Positions 53,301 to 60,980 of a stretch of DNA of 64,000 bases are shown here, in pieces. Position numbers and translations under genes: made by a program. This stretch comes from Clostridia bacterium. Its GTDB lineage: Bacteria; Bacillota; Clostridia; Lachnospirales; Lachnospiraceae. The notes under the pieces were generated by a model. The model was not told the DNA's origin. It made no database searches and saw only the letters and a program-made list of their open reading frames with translations. Each line of letters starts with the position of its first letter. Position 1 is the first letter of the stretch. Where the stretch lies: assembly GCA_910574475.1 (NCBI GenBank), contig CAJTAT010000009.1, positions 84,667-148,666 on the forward strand, written 5' to 3'.

Positions 53301-53525
53301 GCCCTCTTTTGCATACTCGCTCCGCAAATTTTTTGTATCCCGATAGCTTCCGCTGGTTGTGCCATAGAGTGCAAAACAAATAGCATCAAAAAGAATTGTC
53401 TTTCCGGCGCCTGTATTTCCAGAAATCAGAAAAAGGCCCTTTTCTTCGAATTGTTCGAAATTAATTACAGGCATGGTACTGGCATAGGGGCCGAAGGCAC
53501 TGATAATGAGTTTAATGGGTTTCAT
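50343..53525 (-). CDS. sbcC: SbcC exonuclease subunit (SMC-like ATPase)
   Basis: A 1060-residue subunit that, with SbcD, cuts DNA hairpins and ends. N-terminal Walker A GNTGAGKT (36-43), a long coiled coil, the zinc hook CPVCG near 533, and the C-terminal signature NLSGGESFQASLSLALGL with FVDEGFGTLD are visible. The ATG at 53525 (GGGAGGTGGGG upstream) overlaps the sbcD stop by 14 bases and is preferred over 53555. Confidence 0.96.
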   Translation of the reverse strand: MKPIKLIISAFGPYASTMPVINFEQFEEKGLFLISGNTGAGKTILFDAICFALYGTTSGSYRDTKNLRSEYAKEGTESYVDFYFSHQGRNYHVYRQPPYDRPSKRGNGIITQQEKAIFYSGSDAPIEGVKAVNQAVKELLYIDAVQFKQIVMIAQGEFWDLLNVKTEKRTEILRTIFMTDAYKNMEYKLKERRDVSFRRLKEAENSALQYFMDVTAGEESVFVHELAQIQECANKSKSTWNLEEILNLVADMIEEDRKCQETLGNILETEEKTLEEKNNMFVMAEMNNQFVTRLMELTQEREKLTARQERIAKLSDSLQGKKDATHFIRPVYDRWKVKKAETAATEEKIQIKKTELEQALQGKSTANEALEKALREEPQAEKMKRKIAQIDADREKYSLRNQLENELISLKREATLLSQCTEQLEQKENALREKIDSLFQKFTKLQDRPVELERVKAQREQAAGLKEDIDKIVNVEIPDFDEKNMIFHRKQKTFEEARVNYEVARGERQQAEKILEDCRAGILAGTLEEGEPCPVCGSRHHPKPASLPEESVTEEQCKKFIEKEENTLRNKDKALKEAEESKANVDALERQLREGIDKCLSHSLYHMTSEGKSLEELKKMIVIEQVDIERILETYINDTAILETDCKELEKVKEDWEKARGKETEKLNEDKIRLTEEKHKNERRLVEKEASLLPLKNLAYESKEQAEKACDQAERKIKTIADSIERARKSKEESETTLAGVQSEIHTLQSMLEKTKKEEEEFHKEFCVALESKSFHSEKEFLESVASEEVISLEEKEISDYYAAVKTNQAQWNQANIDAEGKTMVDLESMEKELDAQKYKVSSLRSHNHTVASRVAGNKKRYAQMMQLQEQLENYQREHAISNRLYELVKGTTGKGKITLEQYVQASGFDSIILAANRRLLPMSHGQFELYRQESMLGKQSGTFLDLEVLDNFTGHRRPVGNLSGGESFQASLSLALGLSDTVSSHFGGIQMETLFVDEGFGTLDQKSMESAMDILMNLSGTGKLIGIISHREELKENISQQIKVSKTKDGSQIRMDTGM

Positions 53526-54669
53526 CTGCCATCCCCACCTCCCTTGCCACTTCACGCATTAGTTTCAGTTCTTCACTACTGATTTCACAGCCATATATGA
53601 GTTTATAAAAATCAGAAACCATTTCAGTGAAGGTCTTCTTTTCCGTTGCCAGGGAAATATCCAACTGCTGCAGCTCTTTCGTATGAGAATTTTCATATTC
53701 AATTCTGACTGTATTCGGGTAGTATTGTTGGAAGATACTCATTGCATGATCCATTGATTCTTCATCTGTCAGGGTGACATAGATAAAGTCCTCTTGCTTA
53801 GAGATATTTTCCTTTGCCAAAAGCTGTTTTAACTGGCCTTTTATATGACGCAAGTCGCGCATTGGACGTAATGGTTCCAGCTTTATATTCACATCGCCTT
53901 TATTCCCCAGGTCTACAATTGTGACAAACTTATTTTGCTCTGCCTCACTGACAGAGTATTTTATAGGAGAACCAGCATAGCGTATCTCCTTCCGTTCCAC
54001 TGGCTGGGCTGTGTGAATATGGCCAAGTGCAACATAGTCAAAGTCCTTAAAACAATCTACGCCGACCTTTTCAATAAGGCCGACCGTTTGTGTAGCCGCA
54101 GATTCTGACCCTCCAAGCCGGGGGGCAGATGTTCTTCCTGCCACAAACTGATGAGCCACAAGGACGTTTCGTTCTTTGGAATTGATATTGCTCTTCTCCA
54201 AAGCAACCCGCACGGCATCATCATAGGTAGTGATGTCTTCCTCAGGATAGAAATGCCTTACCTGGGAAGCTTTGATAAATGGCATGAGATAAATATTTAC
54301 CATTCCATAGGAATCCTCAACTACCTGTTTGAACAGTCCGCCTTCATATTTAGCCGAAATAAAAAGATTGTTAGCACGAAACAGATTGCTGCCAAAGTTC
54401 ATACGCTCGTCTGAGTCGTGATTTCCGCTAATGATAAATGTATTCATTTCTTTTTTGGCAAGCTGGCAAAGAAAGTAGTCAAACAGTCTTACGGCTGATT
54501 CACTGGGGATAGATTTATCATAGATGTCTCCTGCTATCAATACGGCATCTATATTATTCTTTACAGCTATATCAATGATTTGATTCAGGATAAACTTCTG
54601 ATCTTCTATTAGATCAAATTCCCCAAGGGATTTGCCGATGTGAAGATCTGCTAAGTGTAAAAATTTCAT
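53512..54669 (-). CDS. sbcD: SbcD exonuclease subunit (Mre11-like nuclease)
   Basis: A 385-residue Mn-dependent calcineurin-like phosphoesterase with HLADLHIGKSL, LIAGDIYDKSIPS, ISGNHDSDERMN and ALGHIHTAQP metal motifs, then a capping domain. Forms the nuclease dimer of the SbcCD complex. GGAAGGA precedes the ATG; translation is coupled to sbcC. Confidence 0.96.
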   Translation of the reverse strand: MKFLHLADLHIGKSLGEFDLIEDQKFILNQIIDIAVKNNIDAVLIAGDIYDKSIPSESAVRLFDYFLCQLAKKEMNTFIISGNHDSDERMNFGSNLFRANNLFISAKYEGGLFKQVVEDSYGMVNIYLMPFIKASQVRHFYPEEDITTYDDAVRVALEKSNINSKERNVLVAHQFVAGRTSAPRLGGSESAATQTVGLIEKVGVDCFKDFDYVALGHIHTAQPVERKEIRYAGSPIKYSVSEAEQNKFVTIVDLGNKGDVNIKLEPLRPMRDLRHIKGQLKQLLAKENISKQEDFIYVTLTDEESMDHAMSIFQQYYPNTVRIEYENSHTKELQQLDISLATEKKTFTEMVSDFYKLIYGCEISSEELKLMREVAREVGMADETH

Positions 54670-54699
54670 TCTTGTAATCCTTCCAAGAATATAAAAACG

Positions 54700-55662
54700 C
54701 TATTCCTTCCAATATTGTTTTAAATACTTTTCTGCTGTCTCAGAGGAAAGAGAAAGTTTCTGAATTAAGCCTGTGTAAGTCTTTTCCCAGGACAAAGAAA
54801 CCTCCTGGCAAACTTCAATGAAAGCCTTTGCCCCTTGTTCTAATCCCTGCTCTAATCCTTGTTCTAGTCCCTGCTCCAGCCCTTCTTTCTTGCCTTCTTC
54901 TAACCCTCTTTTCCGCCCCATCTCCAAATTGGTTGTCATCAAAAAATTATGATCCCGAATCGCTTTCTCACGTGCTTCATATTCCAGGCGCTTCTCTTCA
55001 TCTGCACTGAGCTCTGTTAATCGCTCATATGCTTTTTCTACATATGGACTTGTTCCTGCTGCCATCTCAAACTCCTCCTTCTGTTCCGCATTGAAAAAAC
55101 GAGCCCAGTTCAATAACTCTGTCTCTGGATACCTCTTCCCTGCCAGCTTAGGCAGCTCCAAAATATGTATTTCCAGCTTATCCGTATATATGCGACGCCG
55201 ACTGTCCTCCCAGATATGAAAGCAGGAATAGAATTCCTCATCCTCCTGAAAAAGGACAAAATCCAGAATTCCTACATGGATACATTTCTGTAGTACATTA
55301 TAGTTCTGCCCCTTTTGAATCTGCCCAGCATATAATTTCGTTAGATAGAATACGGAGCGTTCTGACCATAGGGGAAAGGGAGCAATTTGAATTTCCAGAT
55401 CCATCTGATTCTTTTCATCCATAGTATTCCTGCCACCCTTTGATTTTTCATAAATAAAAATACGAATATCCAGAATCCCCAGCTTATCCTCTGGGTGCTC
55501 TCTTCTTAGATGGGTAGGACGAAGTTCTGTCCTCTCAATTTCCTCTGGTTCCATTCCCAACAATGCGGAGATAAATCCTCTTCGAATTTCTGCGTCTTCC
55601 ATCAATTCTTTGAAGCAGAAATCCACCTTTGGTTTCATAAGAAATGTTTCCTGGTTTGTCAT
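54700..55662 (-). CDS. Rpn-family PD-(D/E)XK nuclease / transposase-like protein
   Basis: A 320-residue protein of the 'Rpn/PD-(D/E)XK transposase' group. The N-terminal MKPKVDFCFKELM and the core LDIRIFIYEK, MDLEIQIAPFPLWSERSVFYL and LYAGQIQKGQNY fit this family, several of whose members are DNA endonucleases stimulating RecA-independent recombination. The C-terminal part contains four GLEQ repeats. GGAAAGGAGACA precedes the ATG. There are no terminal repeats or target duplications, so it is not a recognised intact transposon. Confidence 0.88.
   Translation of the reverse strand: MTNQETFLMKPKVDFCFKELMEDAEIRRGFISALLGMEPEEIERTELRPTHLRREHPEDKLGILDIRIFIYEKSKGGRNTMDEKNQMDLEIQIAPFPLWSERSVFYLTKLYAGQIQKGQNYNVLQKCIHVGILDFVLFQEDEEFYSCFHIWEDSRRRIYTDKLEIHILELPKLAGKRYPETELLNWARFFNAEQKEEFEMAAGTSPYVEKAYERLTELSADEEKRLEYEAREKAIRDHNFLMTTNLEMGRKRGLEEGKKEGLEQGLEQGLEQGLEQGAKAFIEVCQEVSLSWEKTYTGLIQKLSLSSETAEKYLKQYWKE
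54835..54882 (-). repeat. 12-base tandem repeat encoding four GLEQ units
   Basis: Four near-identical 12-base units encode GLEQGLEQGLEQGLEQ in the Rpn-like gene. Copies differ only at synonymous positions. Confidence 0.85.
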
Positions 55663-55715
55663 ACTGTTGTCTCCTTTCCCGAAAGAAAGATACTAATAAC
55701 AGTATGGATATTTTT

Positions 55716-55744
55716 ATTATAGAAGATTTACTTGCCTGATACAA
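55716..55744 (-). promoter_or_regulatory. Promoter of the Rpn-like gene
   Basis: TTGTAT (complement of 55739-55744), 17-base spacer, TATAAT (complement of 55716-55721), about 54 bases before the start codon. Confidence 0.7.
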
Positions 55745-55901
55745 TATCTTTCTTTCCTTTAATTATGCTGCCATTTGTTATCTACTGAATATTTTGACTG
55801 AAACGTCTGAAAATTTAGAAATCTTTTGATAGAAGTAGTATACACGAAATTTCTCTAAGTAACAAATAAAATTTTTATAAAACAAACCAAAAATCTCCCA
55901 A

Positions 55902-55934
55902 AAGAGGAGCCGCCGAACCGGCGATGCTCCTCTT
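55902..55934 (-). terminator. Terminator of the recombinase gene
   Basis: Nested stem: AAGAGGAGC/GCTCCTCTT with inner CGCCG/CGGCG, followed on the minus strand by TTTTGGGAGATTTTTGG. Confidence 0.75.
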
Positions 55935-56021
55935 CAAAGATTCAGGATACAGGGCGCATAAAAATTGTCCTTTCATATGCATACTTCCACGGGACCAGTA
56001 GGTAAATTCATCTTTACACGA

Positions 56022-57059
56022 TTAATTACTCTCTCTTTTTCCGCACAACACAAGCTTATCCATATTTTTTCTTTTTTGTTCTAAAGAAGAATGTACATAG
56101 CGGTTTAATGTAATATTAACACTAGAATGGCCTAAAATTTCACTCAAAGATTTCATATCAAAGCCATCCTCCATACATCGTGTAGCAAATGTATGGCGGA
56201 GCACATGATAATTAACTTTTTCCATCTGACATTCCTTGAGATATCGTTTTAATATGTTTTCTAAAGTCCGAGGCTCAATAAAGGAACTTGCACTTCCTGT
56301 TAGGATAAAGGCATTTTCAGGCATGTTTCTGTGAACATCCAGCCTTCCCATCAAAAATTTTGGTATGGGAATATCTCTCACGGAAGAATTACTTTTGGGT
56401 TCTGTTATGACAATCTTTGTCTTTCTCTCTCCGCTGCCATGCAAATCCTGAATTCGCTGCATGGTGTTTCGTACACAGAGAACCCCTTCTTTATATAAAA
56501 TGTGCTCTCTCTTCAGGGCACATACCTCTCCCAATCGGAGCCCCATATAGAGGCTCAGCAAAATCCCCGTCTTTGTCAGACTGTCATCTTTTAACAAGAA
56601 ACGCTCCAACTCAATCTGCTTCTGTCTGTCCAAAATTCTCACTTCCGCGTCCCTACATCTAATTTTAATCAATTCAAAATGACAAGGAATCTCAATATTC
56701 CAACCTGCTCCATAGAGACAGATTTCCTTCAATATAGCAAGAATATCCTTGACCGTCTTTTCTGCCAATCCTCCGTTTCCATCTTTTTTACCAAAACGAA
56801 GTTTTTTCTGTACAAACTGCTCAATCACATCTGTGGTCAGCTGTGCGGCTCGCAAGTCTCCTAAATCTGGCAAAATATGATTTTGTACCAGATTGTAATA
56901 TTTTACGTAGGAGGATTCTTTTACTCTCAGTTTCGCATTGTCCAGCCATTGACCAGCCAGGAAGTCAAATTTTATGGCTTTGCGTTTAAGTTTTCCCGAA
57001 ATCCTGGGCTGTGTAAGTTGCGATGGTGTCGTTGGGATAAATTTTTCTTTTGTTTCCAT
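56022..57059 (-). CDS. Tyrosine recombinase/integrase
   Basis: A site-specific recombinase of about 345 residues. A SAM-like core-binding domain (about 45-140) precedes the catalytic domain with the first Arg in MGLRLGEVCAL (near 173), HVLRHTFATR (near 288), GHSSVNITL (near 311) and the nucleophile Tyr in NRYVHSS (near 320). The ATG at 57059 with AAAGGA upstream is preferred to 57086. No excisionase, phage or conjugation genes are near. It lies just downstream of the flippase of a polysaccharide cluster and may catalyse a local inversion or be a remnant of an island. Confidence 0.92.
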   Translation of the reverse strand: METKEKFIPTTPSQLTQPRISGKLKRKAIKFDFLAGQWLDNAKLRVKESSYVKYYNLVQNHILPDLGDLRAAQLTTDVIEQFVQKKLRFGKKDGNGGLAEKTVKDILAILKEICLYGAGWNIEIPCHFELIKIRCRDAEVRILDRQKQIELERFLLKDDSLTKTGILLSLYMGLRLGEVCALKREHILYKEGVLCVRNTMQRIQDLHGSGERKTKIVITEPKSNSSVRDIPIPKFLMGRLDVHRNMPENAFILTGSASSFIEPRTLENILKRYLKECQMEKVNYHVLRHTFATRCMEDGFDMKSLSEILGHSSVNITLNRYVHSSLEQKRKNMDKLVLCGKRESN

Positions 57060-57217
57060 AATATAATCTTCCTTTCTTTTTTCCATAGATTATATAGGAA
57101 GGAAAAATTTATACGTAGAGGGAAAGTTGGAGATAGAAAGTACTTGAAATACTTTATAGTGGTATTATTTACCAATTTTTGTTAGAATTTTGAAGATAAA
57201 TATATAGAATGTAGACA

Positions 57218-58453
57218 TTATAAAATGATCCCTAAACCATCTCTGACAAATCTTTTCAATTTTGTTCCATATACAAAGTAGGATATAGCACTTGCTACTG
57301 CTGCACCAATTGTACCCCAAAGTGTTATAAAAATTATGTTAAAAATTATATTACACAACACAGTTATTATATTCAGCTTTGATTCTTGCAGAGGATAACC
57401 AGTCTGTGCAAGTATATTCCCCAAAATAATACTTTTCCCATTTATTCCCATTGCAAAACATACAATTGCAAGATAAAAAACGCCTGCCCGGTATTCATCT
57501 GATAACATAATTTTTACCACAAAAATATATACAAGTAAAATCAAAACATATACTGCAACTGTACCCATTAAAAAGTATTTTTTTCCTATTTTCTGGACAA
57601 GCTGCAAAAACTCTTCTAACCTGTTTTGTACATTCCATTCAGCTATTTGGGGATCTATAATCTTTCGAAGAGTAATGTACAACTGGTAAAATCCTTCTGA
57701 AAATAGAATGGCGAAGGAATAAACACCTATCTGCGCTGTGTCATTCACCAGTAGCCCAAGGCAGACTACATCCACTTTTGTGTTCATTTCTACCACCATA
57801 TTAGAGGGAAGAATCTTTGTTCCAAAAACAAATAGTTCCTTCATACAACTGTTACAGATTTTTCCTTTCAAACTGCCCTGTTTATGGGTGTAAATAAATA
57901 GAATCAAAAAAATTAGACCTTCTGTAATTGGGAAAGTCAATGCAAGCATATTATATTGTATTTTTTTTAAAGAAAATATTGTAATTGATAGAATTAGCAT
58001 AAAATATCGAATCATTTGAAATATTGCATATGATGTCATTTCAGATAAACTATTTTGATAGTTTAATAGAATTTTATTCAAAGAAAAAAACAAAAGACCT
58101 GTAACTGCGATTTGTAATGAATTTTTCCATGCAACATTTTCAAACAAAAGAAGTAGGCCTTCTACAATTACAATGATGAGTACTGATATGATCAGTACTA
58201 TAAAAAGGGCTGATATTAATATGTTTCCTTTTTCTATCTCACTCTCCTGTTCAGGTACAAGCTTAAGAACAGACATGTGGATACCCCAGACAGTAATTTG
58301 CGACAGGATCATGTACCAGGCGTATGTCTCATTAAATATTCCTAAAACAGATGAATCATAAAAATATCCAATAAGAGTATTCATGAGTAATCCAGCAATT
58401 GCCATAATCATCAGGCTTACATAATTCCAAAATAAATCTTTTTTAAATTTCAT
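57218..58453 (-). CDS. Polysaccharide flippase (Wzx-like, MATE/MVF superfamily)
   Basis: A 411-residue protein with about 12 membrane helices that would flip undecaprenyl-linked oligosaccharides to the outer face. The N-terminal FWNYVSLMIMAIAGLLMNTLI and the internal conserved glycines match the polysaccharide-biosynthesis flippase group. The start overlaps the GT2 stop as ATGA. AT-rich codon use, like the rest of this cluster. Confidence 0.9.
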   Translation of the reverse strand: MKFKKDLFWNYVSLMIMAIAGLLMNTLIGYFYDSSVLGIFNETYAWYMILSQITVWGIHMSVLKLVPEQESEIEKGNILISALFIVLIISVLIIVIVEGLLLLFENVAWKNSLQIAVTGLLFFSLNKILLNYQNSLSEMTSYAIFQMIRYFMLILSITIFSLKKIQYNMLALTFPITEGLIFLILFIYTHKQGSLKGKICNSCMKELFVFGTKILPSNMVVEMNTKVDVVCLGLLVNDTAQIGVYSFAILFSEGFYQLYITLRKIIDPQIAEWNVQNRLEEFLQLVQKIGKKYFLMGTVAVYVLILLVYIFVVKIMLSDEYRAGVFYLAIVCFAMGINGKSIILGNILAQTGYPLQESKLNIITVLCNIIFNIIFITLWGTIGAAVASAISYFVYGTKLKRFVRDGLGIIL

Positions 58454-59436
58454 GTATCAATCCCATCTGCCTTTTTGCTATAATAAGTATTTAACTTATT
58501 ATAGTAAAGAATATCTTCCTCTGTTTTAATCATTTTCCCTAATGTATCTGAAAGAATCATCAAAACAAAAAAAATCATGGCTATAAGTGCCATGAAAGCT
58601 CCTGTCAACCCAGCCCATAAATAATCTCTAAACTGGCCTACTATAAAATAATGAGCCATAAATACAATTTCCAACATACTACCTACGAATAAAAAAAACA
58701 AGGACAATCCTCCAAAAAAGCGAATGGGTTGATAATCCTTAAATGCAGAAAGTATAATAGAGCCACTTCTAACCCCATATTTAAAAACGTTAGACGCCAC
58801 CCGACTCTTTCCATATTCTCGCTCACCTCTGATACAAACAGGAATCTCTTCTATCCGTATATGGCTGCTGTTAGCAAGATGGATAAATGTTTCCTGCGTG
58901 TATGTGAATCTGCCTCTTAAATTCAATCTTAATAAAGTTTCTCGATTGTACGCACGAAACCCGCAAGCCACATCACAGTAACGTTTTCCTACAATATTGC
59001 TTACCATCCGAGCAACTTGTTTATTTCCCCATATTTTAATCTTTGGCATCTGTGGAAGCAATTCTTTATTCATAAACCGGGAAGCTGTCACCATATCAAA
59101 CATTCCTCTTACTATGGGATCCAATAATTTTTCAATATCTGCAGGATCCATCTGCCCGTCCGCATCTATATTAACTGCATAATCAGCCCTTCTTTGAAGT
59201 GCTTCCTTTACTCCCTCAGAGAAAGAAGCTCCGACTCCCTGTGGTCTATTGTGATTAATCACAAATGCTCCAGACTTTTTTGCAATATCTGCTGTTTGAT
59301 CTGTAGAACCATCATTAATTACAACAACCTCCAGACTAACACGTTCTTCAAATAGTGTCTTTGGTATTGCGTCTATCAGCTTACCTATTGTCTTTTCCTC
59401 ATTAAGTGCTGGTATTATTACAACACATTTTTCCAT
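58450..59436 (-). CDS. Family 2 glycosyltransferase (DPM1/GtrB-like)
   Basis: A 328-residue membrane-associated transferase with PALNEEKTIGKLIDAIPK, VVINDGSTDQTADIA, VNIDADGQMDP (DXD) and a C-terminal hydrophobic part with two helices. Such enzymes move a sugar to the lipid carrier undecaprenyl phosphate, feeding later transfer outside the membrane. Located between a methyltransferase and the flippase, with the flippase gene overlapping its stop. Confidence 0.93.
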   Translation of the reverse strand: MEKCVVIIPALNEEKTIGKLIDAIPKTLFEERVSLEVVVINDGSTDQTADIAKKSGAFVINHNRPQGVGASFSEGVKEALQRRADYAVNIDADGQMDPADIEKLLDPIVRGMFDMVTASRFMNKELLPQMPKIKIWGNKQVARMVSNIVGKRYCDVACGFRAYNRETLLRLNLRGRFTYTQETFIHLANSSHIRIEEIPVCIRGEREYGKSRVASNVFKYGVRSGSIILSAFKDYQPIRFFGGLSLFFLFVGSMLEIVFMAHYFIVGQFRDYLWAGLTGAFMALIAMIFFVLMILSDTLGKMIKTEEDILYYNKLNTYYSKKADGIDT

Positions 59437-59445
59437 TTAGTTACC

Positions 59446-60087
59446 TCAATTATGCTTTTTAGCAAGTGCCATAATCCAGGGAAGAGGCGTATTTACGGCA
59501 AGAATCTCCCCATATTTTGAAACTGTTTTCAAAAACTCTCTTTTTGTCCAATGATTGATATGCCCAGGTGTATTCCCGAATGATTTCAAATATTTACCTC
59601 GTAATATATTTAACATACACCATAAAGGTTCGTGGGGAACAGACACAATAAAATAATCCTCTGTACAATGAGAAATAATCTTTAAAGCTTTCTCTGGATC
59701 GGGAACATGTTCCAACACCTCGCAACAGATTAACATACAATTCCTTAGTCTTTCATCTTCCTCCTTAAGATCATAGAGATCGCCCAATGTAACGGATACC
59801 CCCCCCCGACCAATTTGGGCAAAATTCTCACAAGATATTTCTACTGCCTCTTTATCTAGATCTATTCCTGCAACATCATAGCCTTCCTGATCAAGAACAC
59901 CTATAAGTTGTCCCTCTCCACAGCCTATTTCAAAAATTTTTCTTTTCCCGCTTTTTTGGACAAGCAGCAATAAACTGTCAATAAAACCATTTATCAACCA
60001 TTTATGAATCGGATTTTCATTATACTTCTCTGCATGATGTTTTCCACCTGCAAACACATTGTAATTCGACTGTATCCTTCTTTTCAT
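59446..60087 (-). CDS. Class I SAM-dependent methyltransferase with G9 tract
   Basis: A 213-residue methyltransferase with KIFEIGCGEGQLIGVL, GIDLDKEAVEIS and LEHVPDPEKAL motifs, acting probably on a glycan or its lipid carrier. The coding strand has nine consecutive G (59799-59807) that encode R-G-G; slippage would frameshift the gene around residue 95. The rest is intact. Located ten bases upstream of the GT2 gene. Confidence 0.88.
   Translation of the reverse strand: MKRRIQSNYNVFAGGKHHAEKYNENPIHKWLINGFIDSLLLLVQKSGKRKIFEIGCGEGQLIGVLDQEGYDVAGIDLDKEAVEISCENFAQIGRGGVSVTLGDLYDLKEEDERLRNCMLICCEVLEHVPDPEKALKIISHCTEDYFIVSVPHEPLWCMLNILRGKYLKSFGNTPGHINHWTKREFLKTVSKYGEILAVNTPLPWIMALAKKHN
59799..59807 (-). 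repeat. Nine-G homopolymer inside the methyltransferase gene
   Basis: Nine C on the plus strand, nine G on the coding strand. Much longer than expected in this AT-rich cluster and a candidate phase-variable tract. Confidence 0.9.
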
Positions 60088-60110
60088 CCTTTATTGTCCA
60101 CTCCTCTTTC

Positions 60111-60980
60111 TCAACCAATATATCGAAATACAAAAACCGCTTTATCAGCCGGAAGCTTCTTCAAGATCGGATAAATCATTTGGAAAAGCCTAGCTTTCAG
60201 CTTTCCATACTGCTCATCCATATCCATTTCAAAGCGCTCTCTCATTCGTTTTGGATCAAGTCCTCTTACATCCTGACATTCTAAAAGTATATAATTATAT
60301 TTTGTCATTAACTCTACAAAGTTCTTTTTCGTAAAATAATAAACATGCGGACTGTGAAAATGAAGCTGCCATAATCGTATTAATTCTTTTGTGCGTCCTA
60401 CTTTTTCAAAAAACTCTGAAATTTTATACAATCCACCAGTAGATAAAGGAATTGTGATTATCATTATCCCTCCCCGCTTTAAAAATCTACTACTCTCTTT
60501 TATAAGCTTTGAGGTATGATTAATGTGTTCCCAAACGTTATTAAATACAATGAAATCATATATTCCTGCCTCTTTTGGCATGTCCTGTGGAAAAAATCCT
60601 GTATAAACTTTATGACCATCTTTAGAGGCCTTCTGTGCAATAGCGGCTTCTGGTTCAATTCCTTCCATCACATAATTTTTATGGACACTTTTCATATACC
60701 ACCCATAAGCGCATCCTACATCCAGTCCACGCCCTTTAGGTAAATATTTCTTAATCAAGTTATTTACTTGGTCAAACTCTTTAGAACGTATATTTTTCAA
60801 CGCGGCTTCACGATTATTTTCATCCAGTTTTGATTGAAATGAAGTATTCACCTCCAATTTAGGTGTCCAAAGCAGCCGGCAATTGGGACAACAATAAAAT
60901 TTCATTTGTTCGATCTGGCTCATGTTTTTATAAACATACTTCATCTTCTTATTGCAATTTTCACAGATGACCACGCTCAC
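60111..60980 (-). CDS. Class I SAM-dependent methyltransferase with N-terminal zinc-ribbon-like segment
   Basis: A 289-residue protein. Cysteine pairs in CENCNKK and YCCPNCRLLW suggest a small zinc ribbon (about 6-35), followed by the methyltransferase core (GLDVGCAYGWYMKSV, FIVFNNVWEHI, GGIMIITIPLSTGG). Similar proteins methylate surface sugars. The start is GTG with AAGGAG upstream and overlaps the end of the upstream membrane protein by 20 bases. Confidence 0.88.
   Translation of the reverse strand: MSVVICENCNKKMKYVYKNMSQIEQMKFYCCPNCRLLWTPKLEVNTSFQSKLDENNREAALKNIRSKEFDQVNNLIKKYLPKGRGLDVGCAYGWYMKSVHKNYVMEGIEPEAAIAQKASKDGHKVYTGFFPQDMPKEAGIYDFIVFNNVWEHINHTSKLIKESSRFLKRGGIMIITIPLSTGGLYKISEFFEKVGRTKELIRLWQLHFHSPHVYYFTKKNFVELMTKYNYILLECQDVRGLDPKRMRERFEMDMDEQYGKLKARLFQMIYPILKKLPADKAVFVFRYIG

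Larger units (their letters stand above)
55663..56021. other. 359-base intergenic region between the Rpn-like gene and the recombinase gene
   Basis: It holds the promoter of the Rpn-like gene (55716-55744) and the terminator of the recombinase gene (55902-55934); the rest is AT-rich with no supported ORF or RNA. Confidence 0.7.

Noticed and set aside
54835..54882. CRISPR array
   Set aside because: The 12-base repeats are contiguous, in frame and without spacers; they encode a protein repeat.
54700..55662. Active transposon around the Rpn-like gene
   Set aside because: No terminal inverted repeats or target duplication were found; a standalone nuclease is the better description.
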